13,098 nucleotides of DNA from Pseudomonadota bacterium (GCA_023394015.1 JAEXBL010000443.1:1-13098), one strand, 5' to 3'. Positions 1-6,457 are shown, counted from the stretch's first letter. Translations and numbers: made by a program. Notes: generated from the letters alone by a model not told the origin.

Positions 1-7
1 CTTCATG

Positions 8-67
8 GTCAATTAGGCCTCCAGCCCTTGCGAAACAAGCGCAAGCAGCTACATAAACAGTAGCAAA
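8..67 (-). repeat. Dispersed intergenic repeat with two hairpins just after pnp
   Basis: Directly after the pnp stop codon, read on the minus strand, come two perfect hairpins. The first has arms GCTAC/GTAGC (60-64 with 48-52, 7-nt loop). The second has arms CTTGCG/CGCAAG (40-45 with 27-32, 7-nt loop). They are followed by GGAGGCCTAATTGACC. From memory, this layout matches a dispersed intergenic element that is very common in Comamonadaceae genomes; no search was run. There is no long U-tract, so it is not a textbook intrinsic terminator. Its place at the 3' end of the rpsO-pnp unit suggests that it stabilises or ends the transcript. A related half-element occurs at about 12981-13003. Confidence 0.6.
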
Positions 68-2428
68 TTACTGTTGTTGCTGTTGCTGCTGATCGGCGCT
101 GTCCACGCTCTCGGCCGGCACCGGACGCTCTTCACGCTCGGCGCGCGCGGGGCGATCCTCACGCGCGCCACGGTCTTCGCGCGGGCCACGGTCTTCGCGC
201 GGACCACGGTCGCCGCGATCGCCACGGGGCGGACGATCACCGCGGTCGCCACGCTCACCGCGTTCACGGTACTCGCGCGGCGGGCGCTCTTCGCCATAGC
301 CGTTGCCGCCATCCTCGCGCGCCGGGCGGTCCAGCAGCGCCTTCATCGACAGCTTGATGCGGCCCTTGTCGTCGGTCTCCAGCACCTTGACCTTGACCAC
401 CTGGCCTTCCTGCAGGTAGTCGGTGACTTTTTCCACGCGCTCGTGGGCGATCTGGCTGATGTGCAGCAGGCCGTCCTTGCCGGGCAGGATGTTGACCAGC
501 GCGCCGAACTCCAGCAACTTGGTGATCGGGCCTTCGTACACCGAACCCACTTCGGCCTCAGCGGTGATGGCCTCGATGCGGGCGCGTGCGTCGTCGGCCT
601 TGGCGGCGTCGGTGCTGGCGATGGTGATGGTGCCGTCCTCGGCGATGTCGATGGTGGTGCCGGTTTCCTCGGTCAGCATGCGGATGGTGGCGCCGCCCTT
701 GCCGATCACGTCGCGGATCTTCTCGGGGTGGATCTTCATCGTGTACAGCTTGGGCGCGTAGGCGCTGATCTCGGCCTTGGCCTCGCCCATGGCTTCCTGC
801 ATCTTGCCCAGGATGTGCATGCGCGCTTCCTTAGCCTGCGCCAGGGCCACCTGCATGATCTCCTTGGTGATGCCCTGGATCTTGATGTCCATCTGCAGCG
901 CGGTGATGCCGCTGGTGGTGCCGGCGACCTTGAAGTCCATGTCGCCCAGGTGGTCCTCGTCGCCCAGGATGTCGGTCAGCACGGCGAAGCGGTTGTCCTC
1001 CTTGATCAGGCCCATGGCGATGCCGGCCACGTGCGCCTTCATGGGCACGCCGGCGTCCATCATCGACAGGCAGCCGCCGCAGACGGAGGCCATCGAGCTG
1101 GAACCGTTGGATTCGGTGATCTCGCTGACCACGCGGATGGTGTAGGGAAACTCGTCCTTGGACGGCAGCAGCGGCACCAGGGCGCGCTTGGCCAGGCGCC
1201 CGTGGCCGACCTCGCGGCGCTTGGTCGAGCCCATGCGGCCGGCCTCGCCGGTGGCAAACGGCGGCATGTTGTAGTGAAACAGGAAGCGGTCCTCGAACTC
1301 GCCGGCCAGCGCGTCGATGCGCTGCGCGTCGCGCTCGGTGCCCAGCGTGGTGACCACCAGCGCCTGCGTCTCGCCGCGCGTGAACAGCGCCGAGCCGTGG
1401 GTGCGCGGCAGCACGCTGTTGCGGATCTCGATCGGGCGCACGGTGCGCGTGTCGCGGCCGTCGATGCGCGGCTCGCCGGCCAGGATCTGGCTGCGCACGA
1501 TGCGCGCCTCAATGTCGAACAGCAGGTTGTCGAGCTTGACGGGGTCGAACTCCACGCCCTGCGCGGTCAACTCGGCCTTCACGGCGGCGTAGGCGTCGCG
1601 GCAGGCCTGGGTGCGGGCCTGCTTGCTGCGGATCTGGTAAGCCTCGCGCAGCTTGGGTTCGGCCAGCGCGCCCACCTTGGCGATGAAGTCCTCGTCCTTC
1701 GCCTCGGGCGCCCAGGTGCCATCGTCGGCCCACAGCGGCTTGCCGGCCTCGCGCACCAGCTCGTGAATGGCGTTGATGGCGATCTTGCCCTGCTCGTGGC
1801 CGAACACCACGGCACCCAGCATCACCTCCTCGTCCAGCTGGTCGGCCTCGGACTCGACCATCAGCACGGCGGCCTCGGTGCCGGCCACCACCAGGTCGAG
1901 CTTGCTGTTGGCGCGGGCGGTCTTGCCCGGGTTCAGCACGTACTCGCCGTTGATGTAGCCCACGCGCGCGGCGCCGATGGGGCCGTTGAACGGGATGCCG
2001 CTGATCGACAGCGCGGCGCTCACGCCCAGCATGGCGGCGATGTCGGCATCGACCTCGGGGTTCAGCGACAGCGTGTGGATGACCACGTGCACTTCGTTGA
2101 AGAAGCCTTCCGGAAACAGCGGGCGGATCGGGCGGTCGATCAGGCGGCTGGTGAGCGTCTCCAGCTCGCTCGGCTTGGCCTCGCGCTTGAAGAAGCTGCC
2201 CGGGATCTTGCCGGCGGCGTAGGTCTTCTCGATGTAGTCCACGGTGAGCGGGAAGAAGTCCTGCCCCGGCTTCGGGTTCTTGCTGGCGGCCACGGTGGCC
2301 AGCACGACGGTGCCGTCGATCTCCACCAGCACGGCGCCAGAGGCCTGGCGGGCGATCTCGCCGGTTTCCATGACGACGGTCTTGTCGCCCCACTGGAAGG
2401 ACTTGGTGACTTTGTTGAACAAGCTCAT
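68..2428 (-). CDS. pnp: Polynucleotide phosphorylase (PNPase)
   Basis: 3'-to-5' phosphorolytic exoribonuclease and RNA-tailing enzyme of the cytoplasm, 786 aa. Two RNase PH-like domains (about residues 10-145 and 320-550) flank a helical linker. A KH domain follows (about 555-615, with VIGKGG from V574), then an S1 domain (about 625-695). The active-site block [11 protein letters not shown] supplies D492, D498 and K500, equivalent to E. coli D486, D492 and K494. The start at 2428 is chosen because MSLFNKV is a typical PNPase N-terminus and AAGGAG lies 6-7 nt upstream. An upstream in-frame start at 2458 lacks these features. The enzyme is about 75 residues longer than the E. coli one. From D700 it carries an 87-residue tail of RGDR and GPREDR repeats ending in seven Gln codons. 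It lies downstream of rpsO, with a terminator and a long leader hairpin between them. Confidence 0.98.
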   Translation of the reverse strand: MSLFNKVTKSFQWGDKTVVMETGEIARQASGAVLVEIDGTVVLATVAASKNPKPGQDFFPLTVDYIEKTYAAGKIPGSFFKREAKPSELETLTSRLIDRPIRPLFPEGFFNEVHVVIHTLSLNPEVDADIAAMLGVSAALSISGIPFNGPIGAARVGYINGEYVLNPGKTARANSKLDLVVAGTEAAVLMVESEADQLDEEVMLGAVVFGHEQGKIAINAIHELVREAGKPLWADDGTWAPEAKDEDFIAKVGALAEPKLREAYQIRSKQARTQACRDAYAAVKAELTAQGVEFDPVKLDNLLFDIEARIVRSQILAGEPRIDGRDTRTVRPIEIRNSVLPRTHGSALFTRGETQALVVTTLGTERDAQRIDALAGEFEDRFLFHYNMPPFATGEAGRMGSTKRREVGHGRLAKRALVPLLPSKDEFPYTIRVVSEITESNGSSSMASVCGGCLSMMDAGVPMKAHVAGIAMGLIKEDNRFAVLTDILGDEDHLGDMDFKVAGTTSGITALQMDIKIQGITKEIMQVALAQAKEARMHILGKMQEAMGEAKAEISAYAPKLYTMKIHPEKIRDVIGKGGATIRMLTEETGTTIDIAEDGTITIASTDAAKADDARARIEAITAEAEVGSVYEGPITKLLEFGALVNILPGKDGLLHISQIAHERVEKVTDYLQEGQVVKVKVLETDDKGRIKLSMKALLDRPAREDGGNGYGEERPPREYRERGERGDRGDRPPRGDRGDRGPREDRGPREDRGAREDRPARAEREERPVPAESVDSADQQQQQQQ
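71..331 (-). repeat. Low-complexity PNPase tail coding region with 18-bp tandem repeat and poly-Gln run
   Basis: This stretch encodes the last 87 residues of PNPase and is dominated by Arg, Asp, Glu, Gly and Pro. At DNA level an 18-bp unit, CCACGGTCTTCGCGCGGG on the plus strand, is repeated in register at 168-185 and 186-203 (last base differs). A decayed third copy follows at 204-221. The unit encodes GPREDR. The final seven codons (71-91) are a mix of CAG and CAA, all Gln. Such tails are expected to be disordered and can change length by slippage. Confidence 0.85.
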
Positions 2429-2488
2429 GATTGCTCCTTGATGAATAGCTGTTGGCACAAGCTTTGCCTGCGCTGGAGCCTGGCGTCA

Positions 2489-2568
2489 TTCAGAACAAAT
2501 GCCATTCCAGAACCCGCCTGGGGGGCCAGGCCAACCGGTTGTGGAATGACACAGCTTCGCTTTCTGAA
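2489..2568 (-). promoter_or_regulatory. Long stem-loop in the pnp leader (candidate RNase III / PNPase autoregulation site)
   Basis: The minus-strand transcript upstream of pnp can fold into one extended hairpin. Pairings are 2489-2495 with 2562-2568 (7 bp), 2502-2509 with 2542-2549 (8 bp, one G-U), 2511-2514 with 2537-2540 (4 bp) and 2516-2521 with 2526-2531 (6 bp), closed by a CCCC tetraloop. That is 25 pairs broken by an asymmetric internal loop and a single mismatch. It sits between the rpsO terminator and the pnp ribosome-binding site. In E. coli an equivalent leader hairpin is cut by RNase III and then attacked by PNPase, which represses pnp. The same role here is inference from structure and position. 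Confidence 0.6.
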
Positions 2569-2587
2569 CGCGCGCTGCTCCGGGACG

Positions 2588-2631
2588 AAAAAGACAAAAA
2601 CGCCTGAGCCTCGGCGAAGGCATCAGGCGTT
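2588..2631 (-). terminator. Rho-independent terminator downstream of rpsO
   Basis: On the minus strand AACGCCTGA (2623-2631) pairs with TCAGGCGTT (2599-2607). GCCT/AGGC (2618-2621 with 2608-2611) extends the stem across a single bulged T. The loop is TCGCCG. The 3' arm runs into TTTTTGTCTTTTT (2588-2600). The hairpin begins 16 nt after the rpsO stop. It should end most rpsO transcripts and let a fraction read through into pnp, as at the rpsO-pnp junction of enterobacteria. Confidence 0.92.
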
Positions 2632-2647
2632 CCTTGTCATGGCGGGC

Positions 2648-2914
2648 TTACTTGCGCAGGCCCAGCTTCTGGATCAGGGCCAGGTAGCGGTCGGCGTCCT
2701 TGCCCTTCAGGTAGTCGAGCAGCTTGCGGCGGCGGCTGACCATGCGCAGCAGGCCGCGGCGGCCGTGGTGGTCCTTGGCGTGCTGCTTGAAGTGGGGGGT
2801 CAGCTCGTTGATGCGGGCGGTCAGGATGGCGACCTGCACCTCGGGGCTGCCGGTGTCGTTGGCGGCGCGCGCGTTGTCCTTGACCACGGCGGCCTTGTTC
2901 TCCTTGGAGATCAT
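2648..2914 (-). CDS. rpsO: 30S ribosomal protein S15
   Basis: Primary 16S rRNA-binding protein of the small subunit platform, 88 aa, close to the usual 89. The sequence carries the S15 signature region: TGSPEVQVA near the N-terminus, then [21 protein letters not shown], and the basic C-terminal [10 protein letters not shown]. The start at 2914 ([11 protein letters not shown]) is chosen over an upstream in-frame start at 3022 for two reasons. S15 proteins begin here, and GAGGAAA lies about 8-10 nt upstream. The gene is followed by a strong terminator and then pnp. It has its own promoter at the end of speE and a 110-nt leader with duplicated elements. S15 represses its own translation in several bacteria through leader structures, so the leader is a plausible site for that. 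Confidence 0.98.
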   Translation of the reverse strand: MISKENKAAVVKDNARAANDTGSPEVQVAILTARINELTPHFKQHAKDHHGRRGLLRMVSRRRKLLDYLKGKDADRYLALIQKLGLRK

Positions 2915-2966
2915 CTTGAATTTTCCTCGTTCCAAATTGTTTGACTTGCGAGGCGCGCCGGAACTA

Positions 2967-3016
2967 CGCGCCACGTGCGTATTGCGAAGGATTTCGCGCC
3001 ACGTGCGTCTTGCGAA
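2967..3016 (-). repeat. Duplicated 22-nt element in the rpsO leader
   Basis: A 22-nt sequence (CGCGCCACGTGCGT[A/C]TTGCGAA on the plus strand) occurs at 2967-2988 and again at 2995-3016. There is one mismatch, and the copies are offset by 28 nt. Each copy contains the palindrome CACGTG. On the transcript, TTTCGC (3014-3019) can pair with GCGAAA (2993-2998) around the first copy. TACGC and GCGTA can pair around the second. The elements lie downstream of the inferred start site, so they may act in RNA, for example in S15 autoregulation, or as a DNA-binding site. No function is established. Confidence 0.7.
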
Positions 3017-3031
3017 ATGCAAAACCTATCG

Positions 3032-3040
3032 ATTATATCA
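3032..3040 (-). promoter_or_regulatory. Extended -10 promoter for rpsO overlapping the speE stop codon
   Basis: The minus strand reads TGATATAAT: a consensus TATAAT (3032-3037) preceded by TGn, an extended -10. No good -35 is seen 17 nt upstream, which is normal for extended -10 promoters. The TG of the motif is part of the speE stop codon TGA (3038-3040). Transcription would start near 3025, giving an rpsO leader of about 110 nt. Confidence 0.55.
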
Positions 3041-4000
3041 GGCCGGCACCAGCCTGAGGGCGCCGCCCGACAGCGAGTCGATGCTCTGGTCGGCCAGTTC
3101 GTCGCCGTCCCTGAGCGGCTCGGCCGGCTGCGCCAGCACCTGCTGCACGAAGGGCGGCAGGGCCAGCAGGCCGTGGTGCGTGGCGCCGCTGTAGAGCTTG
3201 AGATCGCGCAGGCCGTGGCCGGCCAGCCGCGCATCGACCTCGGCGGCGGTCAGCGCCAGCGGGTCGGCGCTGTCGGAGGCCATGGCCATGCCCCACAGCG
3301 TGCCGTACAGCGGCACGTACTGCAGGTAGGGCCGCACCACGCCAAAGGCGCTCTGCAGCGAGGCCACGATGCGCGCCATGGTGTGGCCGCGGTGAATGGG
3401 CGACTGGATGTGCAGCGAAATCACGCCGCCCGGGCGCAGCGCGCGCCGGCAGGCTTGGTAGAACTCGCTGGTGTACAAGGCCAGCGCCGGGCCGAAGGGG
3501 TCGGTCAGGTCGAGCACGATCTGGTCGAACTGCGCCTCGCAGGTCTCGACGTAGGCGCGACCGTCGCCCAGGCGAATCTCCAGCCGCGGGTCGTCGAAGG
3601 CGCCGCGGTGCACGGCGGGCAGCCACTGGCGCGACATGTCGATGACCTCACGGTCCAGCTCGGCCAGCACCACGCGCTCCATGTTCGGGTAGCGCAGCAG
3701 GTTGTGGGACGAGCCGCCGTCGCCGCCGCCGATGACCAGCGCCTGGCGCACGTCGCCATGGGTGATGGCGGGCAGGTGCACCATCGGCTCGTGGTAGAAG
3801 AATTCGTCCTGCTCGCTGGTCATGAAGCAGCCGTCGATGCGCATGGCGCGGCCGAACAGCGGCGTCTGCACGATCTCGATGTGCTGGTCGGGCGAGCGCG
3901 CCTCGGCCAGCACCTCGGTGGTGCGCAGGTAGAAGCCGAAGTCGTGCGACAGCTGCTCGACGGCGTAGTCGCCGCCGGCGCGGGGCGCGGCGCCGCTCAT
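3038..4000 (-). CDS. speE: Spermidine synthase (polyamine aminopropyltransferase)
   Basis: Transfers the aminopropyl group from decarboxylated S-adenosylmethionine to putrescine, giving spermidine and methylthioadenosine; cytoplasmic; 320 aa. It has the Rossmann cofactor loop VIGGGDGG (V89-G96), the upstream DEFFYHEPMVH stretch that shapes the active site, and the catalytic DLTDP motif (D164, D167). It is somewhat longer than the E. coli enzyme (about 288 aa). The start at 3998-4000 is chosen because its ATG overlaps the speD stop as ATGA; a longer upstream frame would run through speD. There is no clear Shine-Dalgarno, so translation is probably coupled to speD. No terminator is visible between speE and rpsO, so some read-through into rpsO-pnp is possible. 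Confidence 0.95.
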   Translation of the reverse strand: MSGAAPRAGGDYAVEQLSHDFGFYLRTTEVLAEARSPDQHIEIVQTPLFGRAMRIDGCFMTSEQDEFFYHEPMVHLPAITHGDVRQALVIGGGDGGSSHNLLRYPNMERVVLAELDREVIDMSRQWLPAVHRGAFDDPRLEIRLGDGRAYVETCEAQFDQIVLDLTDPFGPALALYTSEFYQACRRALRPGGVISLHIQSPIHRGHTMARIVASLQSAFGVVRPYLQYVPLYGTLWGMAMASDSADPLALTAAEVDARLAGHGLRDLKLYSGATHHGLLALPPFVQQVLAQPAEPLRDGDELADQSIDSLSGGALRLVPA

Positions 4001-4440
4001 GCGCGCACAACGCGGTGCAGGTGCGGATCGGCCGGCTGGAAGGCCTGCTGCAGCGCGTCGAACAGCGCCTCGGCCTTGGATGAGTTGTCGCAGCTGTAGC
4101 TGCACACGTAGACGTCGAGCGTGACGTAGTCGTCCTCGGGCCAGGTGTGCAGGGCCAGGTGCGACTCGGCCAGCACCACGGCGCCGGTCACGCCCTCGCC
4201 TTCGCCAAAGCTGTGGAACAGGCTGCCCACGGTGGTCAGGCCGGCGTCAGCCACGGCCTGTTTGCAAAAGGCTTCGAGCTTGGCGGCGTCGGTCATCAGG
4301 CCGGGTTCGGCATGGCAGCCGTACAGATCGCCGATCAGGTGCAGGCCGGGGGCCTGGCGTGCCATGGGACGCTCAGGGCGCAGCGACGCGCCGGAGGCAA
4401 CCACGGGAGTGGGGGAATCGGTGTGAGGCAGAACGCGCAT
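3997..4440 (-). CDS. speD: S-adenosylmethionine decarboxylase proenzyme
   Basis: Pyruvoyl-dependent decarboxylase that makes the aminopropyl donor used by SpeE; 147 aa as called. The self-cleavage site is AESHLALHTWPE. Cleavage before S93 would create the pyruvoyl group, and H98 and C113 lie at the same spacing (+5 and +20) as the catalytic His and Cys of the small bacterial class (Thermotoga S63, H68, C83). The start at 4440 is chosen because GGAG lies 7 nt upstream. A start at 4365 (MARQAPG) would give 122 aa, closer to the family's core length, but has only a weak GAG upstream. About 30 N-terminal residues before GLHLIGDLYGC therefore look non-essential. It overlaps speE by 4 nt and is preceded by a long leader with its own promoter. 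Confidence 0.95.
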   Translation of the reverse strand: MRVLPHTDSPTPVVASGASLRPERPMARQAPGLHLIGDLYGCHAEPGLMTDAAKLEAFCKQAVADAGLTTVGSLFHSFGEGEGVTGAVVLAESHLALHTWPEDDYVTLDVYVCSYSCDNSSKAEALFDALQQAFQPADPHLHRVVRA

Positions 4441-4650
4441 GACACATCTCCACGAACTAGGTGGCAAACAGGTTCGCCCGGCACAGGCCGAACGAACACG
4501 GAAACCGCTGACCAGAACCTTGAAAGCGCCTTCGGACCTGCCCTTTCAGACCTGCCTCGAACACCCCCAATCGCCTGCGCGGAAACGAAAGTCCGCCTGG
4601 TGCTGTACCCCCCTCACAATGAGGCAGTCAGCCACGCGGGCGGAAGATGG

Positions 4651-4671
4651 CCGGACAAACCCGTTGTCCGG
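4651..4671 (-). promoter_or_regulatory. Perfect hairpin at the 5' end of the speD leader
   Basis: CCGGACAA (4651-4658) pairs with TTGTCCGG (4664-4671) around a 5-nt loop, an 8-bp perfect stem. It begins a few nucleotides after the inferred transcription start (about 4675). It would therefore cap the roughly 235-nt speDE leader at its 5' end and could protect the mRNA from 5'-end-dependent decay. A second small stem GCGGA/TCCGC lies further down the leader near 4577-4594. Beyond these, the rest of 4441-4780 shows no gene. Confidence 0.55.
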
Positions 4672-4681
4672 TGAACTCGGC

Positions 4682-4710
4682 ATTCTAATACGCCCAGCTG
4701 CCGAGATCAA
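4682..4710 (-). promoter_or_regulatory. Sigma-70-type promoter for speDE
   Basis: On the minus strand a -35 TTGATC (4705-4710) and a -10 TAGAAT (4682-4687) are separated by exactly 17 nt. These match consensus at 4/6 and 5/6. Upstream of and touching the -35 are two tandem copies of CCAGTTG (4708-4721) and an AATTG-N4-CAATT dyad (4726-4739), possible regulator contacts. Start of transcription is expected near 4675. Confidence 0.65.
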
Positions 4711-4740
4711 CTGGCAACTGGGGCCAATTGCGCACAATTC

Positions 4741-4775
4741 AAGAAGAAATTGCGTCCGCGGGCAGGCCTGCCGCG
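4741..4775 (-). terminator. Weak terminator-like palindrome after the aminotransferase gene
   Basis: Six bases past the aminotransferase stop region, GGCAGGCCTGCC (4761-4772) is a perfect palindrome, extended by CGC/GCG across one bulge. It is followed on the minus strand by a loosely T-rich stretch (ATTTCTTCTTG). The tract begins some 8 nt from the stem and is interrupted, so termination efficiency is uncertain. Confidence 0.4.
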
Positions 4776-4780
4776 ACCCG

Positions 4781-5950
4781 TCAGGCCCGCTGCGCCGCCA
4801 GCCAGGCCGCCACGCGCTCGACGCCTTCGCGCAAGCGATCCGGCTCGCGCGAGGCGAAGCACCAGCGCAACCAGCCCTCGGCTTCGGCACCGAAGGCCAC
4901 GCCGGGGGCCAGGCCCACCCCGGCTTCGGCCACCAGGCGCTTGGCCAGGTGCAGCGAATCGCCATGGCCTGCAACGCGCAAGAAGGCGTACATGCCGCCC
5001 GGCGCGGCGCAGGTGGTCACGCCCGGCACGGCCTGCAGCAGCGGCACCAGGGTGTCGCGGCAGTGCTTCAGGTGGGCCACGATGCGCGGCGTGATGCGCT
5101 CCGTCTGCGCCAGCGCCACGATGGCCGCGCGCTGCACGAACACCGGCGCGCAGGAGGTGTTGAACTCCAGCAGCTTGCCCACCTGGGGCGTCATGTCCGT
5201 CGGCATGACCAGGTAGCCCAGGCGCCAGCCGGTCATCAGAAAGGCCTTGGAAAAGCTTTGCACCACCACCAGCCGGTCGTCGGCGCGGGCGATGTCGAGA
5301 AAGCTCGGCGCCGCGCCGCTGGCGGTGTCGCCGGCGTAGTACAGGCGCTCGTAGACCTCGTCCGACAGGATCCAGGTGCCGGTGGCGCGGCAGTGCGCCA
5401 GAATGGCCTGCTGCTCGGCCGGCGACAGCGTCCAGCCCGTGGGGTTGTTGGGCGAGTTCAGCACCAGCAGCCGGGTCGCCGGCGTGATGGCCGCCAGCAA
5501 CGCAGGCAGGTCCAGGTGCCAGGCGCCCTCCTCGTCCGGGCGCAGCGCCACGCAGCGCAGCTTGGCGCCGAGGATGCGCGGCTGCGCCGTCAGGTTGGGC
5601 CACACCGGCGTCACCACCACCACCTCGTCCCCGGCGTCGATCAGCGCCTGCATGGCGACGATGAGCGCGTTGACGCCGCCGGAGGTGATGGCGATGCGGT
5701 CGATGCTCACCGCGCCGTGCAGGCGGCTGGTGTAGGCCGCCACGGCGTCGCGCAGCGCCGGCAGGCCCAGGTTGTGCGAGTAGAAGGTCTCGCCCGCCTG
5801 CAGCGAGGCGATGCCGGCGGCGCGGATGGCCTCGGGCGTGACCTCGTCGCTTTCGCCGAACCAGAACGGCAGCAGGTCGGCCCGGCCCATGCCGGCGTTG
5901 GCCACTTCACGGATCTTGGATTCCTCGAGGTTCAGAACGGCTTGACGCAT
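4781..5950 (-). CDS. PLP-dependent aminotransferase, class I/II fold type I
   Basis: Probable amino-acid aminotransferase of 389 aa, cytoplasmic. Family landmarks are all present: NNPTG (N168-G172), the cofactor-ring Asp in SDEVY (D197), and the Schiff-base lysine in SFSKAFLMTGWRLGY (K235) with the phosphate-binding Arg just after it. A C-terminal LRWCFA segment fits the substrate-carboxylate Arg region. The overall pattern is that of aspartate/aromatic-type class I enzymes. The substrate cannot be told from sequence, so no symbol is given. The start at 5950 is kept because the following SKIREVANAGMG segment looks part of the conserved N-terminus. No clear Shine-Dalgarno is present, and the inferred promoter would leave a leader of only about 8 nt. 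It diverges from the small secreted-protein gene and is separated from speD by 340 nt with a separate promoter. Confidence 0.92.
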   Translation of the reverse strand: MRQAVLNLEESKIREVANAGMGRADLLPFWFGESDEVTPEAIRAAGIASLQAGETFYSHNLGLPALRDAVAAYTSRLHGAVSIDRIAITSGGVNALIVAMQALIDAGDEVVVVTPVWPNLTAQPRILGAKLRCVALRPDEEGAWHLDLPALLAAITPATRLLVLNSPNNPTGWTLSPAEQQAILAHCRATGTWILSDEVYERLYYAGDTASGAAPSFLDIARADDRLVVVQSFSKAFLMTGWRLGYLVMPTDMTPQVGKLLEFNTSCAPVFVQRAAIVALAQTERITPRIVAHLKHCRDTLVPLLQAVPGVTTCAAPGGMYAFLRVAGHGDSLHLAKRLVAEAGVGLAPGVAFGAEAEGWLRWCFASREPDRLREGVERVAAWLAAQRA

Positions 5951-5964
5951 GGTGCAGGGGCTCT

Positions 5965-5993
5965 TTTAATGGTGCAGGTTCGTGCAGTGCCAA
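5965..5993 (-). promoter_or_regulatory. Possible promoter of the aminotransferase gene
   Basis: On the minus strand TTGGCA (5988-5993, 5/6 match to the -35) is followed after 17 nt by ATTAAA (5965-5970, a poor -10). Transcription would begin about 8 nt before the start codon, which would fit the lack of a Shine-Dalgarno. A 10-bp direct repeat, ATGGTGCAGG, at 5949-5958 and 5969-5978 brackets the -10 and the start codon. Confidence 0.3.
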
Positions 5994-6041
5994 GCATCGC
6001 ACACCACCCTGCCCTACCTGCAACACCCGCACCATCACGCC

Positions 6042-6338
6042 ATGCCTGTTGCCCTGCCCGCCCTCCGCCGCTGGCCCGTCCTGGCCGCCTGCCTGCTTGG
6101 CCTGACCCTGGCGCCCACCCTGGCCGGCGCACAGTCCGGCACGGCAACGGCCCGGCCGCCCTCCAAGGCGCAGCCCAAGAAGCCCGCTGCCCGCGGCGCC
6201 CGCTTGAAGGCGGCGCCGAAGGTGACCTACGCCAACGGGCAGACCCTGGCCCAGCGCCAGCGCAGCGAAGCCGCCCGCCTGCGGCGCGAATGCCAGGGCC
6301 GGCCCAATGCCGGCGCCTGTCTGGGCCATGCGCGCTGA
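6042..6338 (+). CDS. Small secreted basic protein of unknown function
   Basis: Unrecognised 98-aa protein. Residues 1-30 form a classical Sec signal peptide: a short basic start (LRRW), a hydrophobic core (PVLAACLLGLTLAP) and a likely cut at AGA|QS. The mature part, about 68 residues, is rich in Lys, Arg, Ala and Pro. It ends with a two-cysteine motif, ECQGRPNAGACLGHAR, after an Arg-rich helix-like stretch (LAQRQRSEAARLRR). The start at 6042 is chosen because the signal peptide begins there; an in-frame GTG at 5982 would add 20 non-hydrophobic residues. No Shine-Dalgarno is obvious. Similar C-terminal motifs seem familiar from Burkholderiales hypothetical proteins, but this is memory only. 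The two cysteines could form a disulfide in the periplasm. It diverges from the aminotransferase and precedes the mrp operon by 239 nt. Confidence 0.75.
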   Translation: MPVALPALRRWPVLAACLLGLTLAPTLAGAQSGTATARPPSKAQPKKPAARGARLKAAPKVTYANGQTLAQRQRSEAARLRRECQGRPNAGACLGHAR

Positions 6339-6358
6339 CGGCCCGGCCTGAGTTCCAG

Positions 6359-6415
6359 AGCCCGGGGCCGCCTGCCGGCCGCCTGCCAGGCCAGGCGCAG
6401 GGGGCGGCCGATGGC
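6359..6415 (+). repeat. GC-rich inverted-repeat region between the small secreted-protein gene and mrpA
   Basis: GGCCGCC near 6364 can pair with GGCGGCC near 6406. Between them lie repeated CGCCTGCC and CAGGC blocks, so several alternative hairpins are possible. No U-tract follows. It may act as a Rho-independent block to read-through only weakly, if at all. Confidence 0.35.
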
Positions 6416-6422
6416 GGCGCAA

Positions 6423-6457
6423 TTGGCGGCACGGCGCCAAAGCGGCGCTGTTATATT
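6423..6457 (+). promoter_or_regulatory. Candidate mrp operon promoter with operator-like inverted repeat
   Basis: TTGGCG (6423-6428) and CGCCAA (6435-6440) form a perfect inverted repeat with a 6-nt spacer. Nine bases further on is TGTTATATT (6449-6457), an extended -10 (TGn plus TATATT). There is no recognisable -35; the position a -35 would take falls in the spacer of the inverted repeat. A protein bound there would cover the promoter. The predicted start is about 6464, giving a leader of some 110 nt before mrpA. Confidence 0.4.

Noticed and set aside
74..2944. Plus-strand open frame of 956 codons opposite pnp and rpsO
   Set aside because: It is antisense to well-identified genes, rich in His, Gln, Gly, Ala, Asp and Leu from mirrored GC-biased codons, and has no domain. 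This is a typical high-GC artefact.
4546..4974. Minus-strand open frame crossing from the aminotransferase end into the speD leader, including a possible leader peptide
   Set aside because: Most of it is a frame shadow of the aminotransferase. The part in the leader has no ribosome-binding site before its GTG or other starts.
5982..6041. Longer GTG start for the small secreted protein
   Set aside because: It would place 20 polar, His-rich residues before an otherwise complete signal peptide, and the upstream AGG is too close to the GTG.
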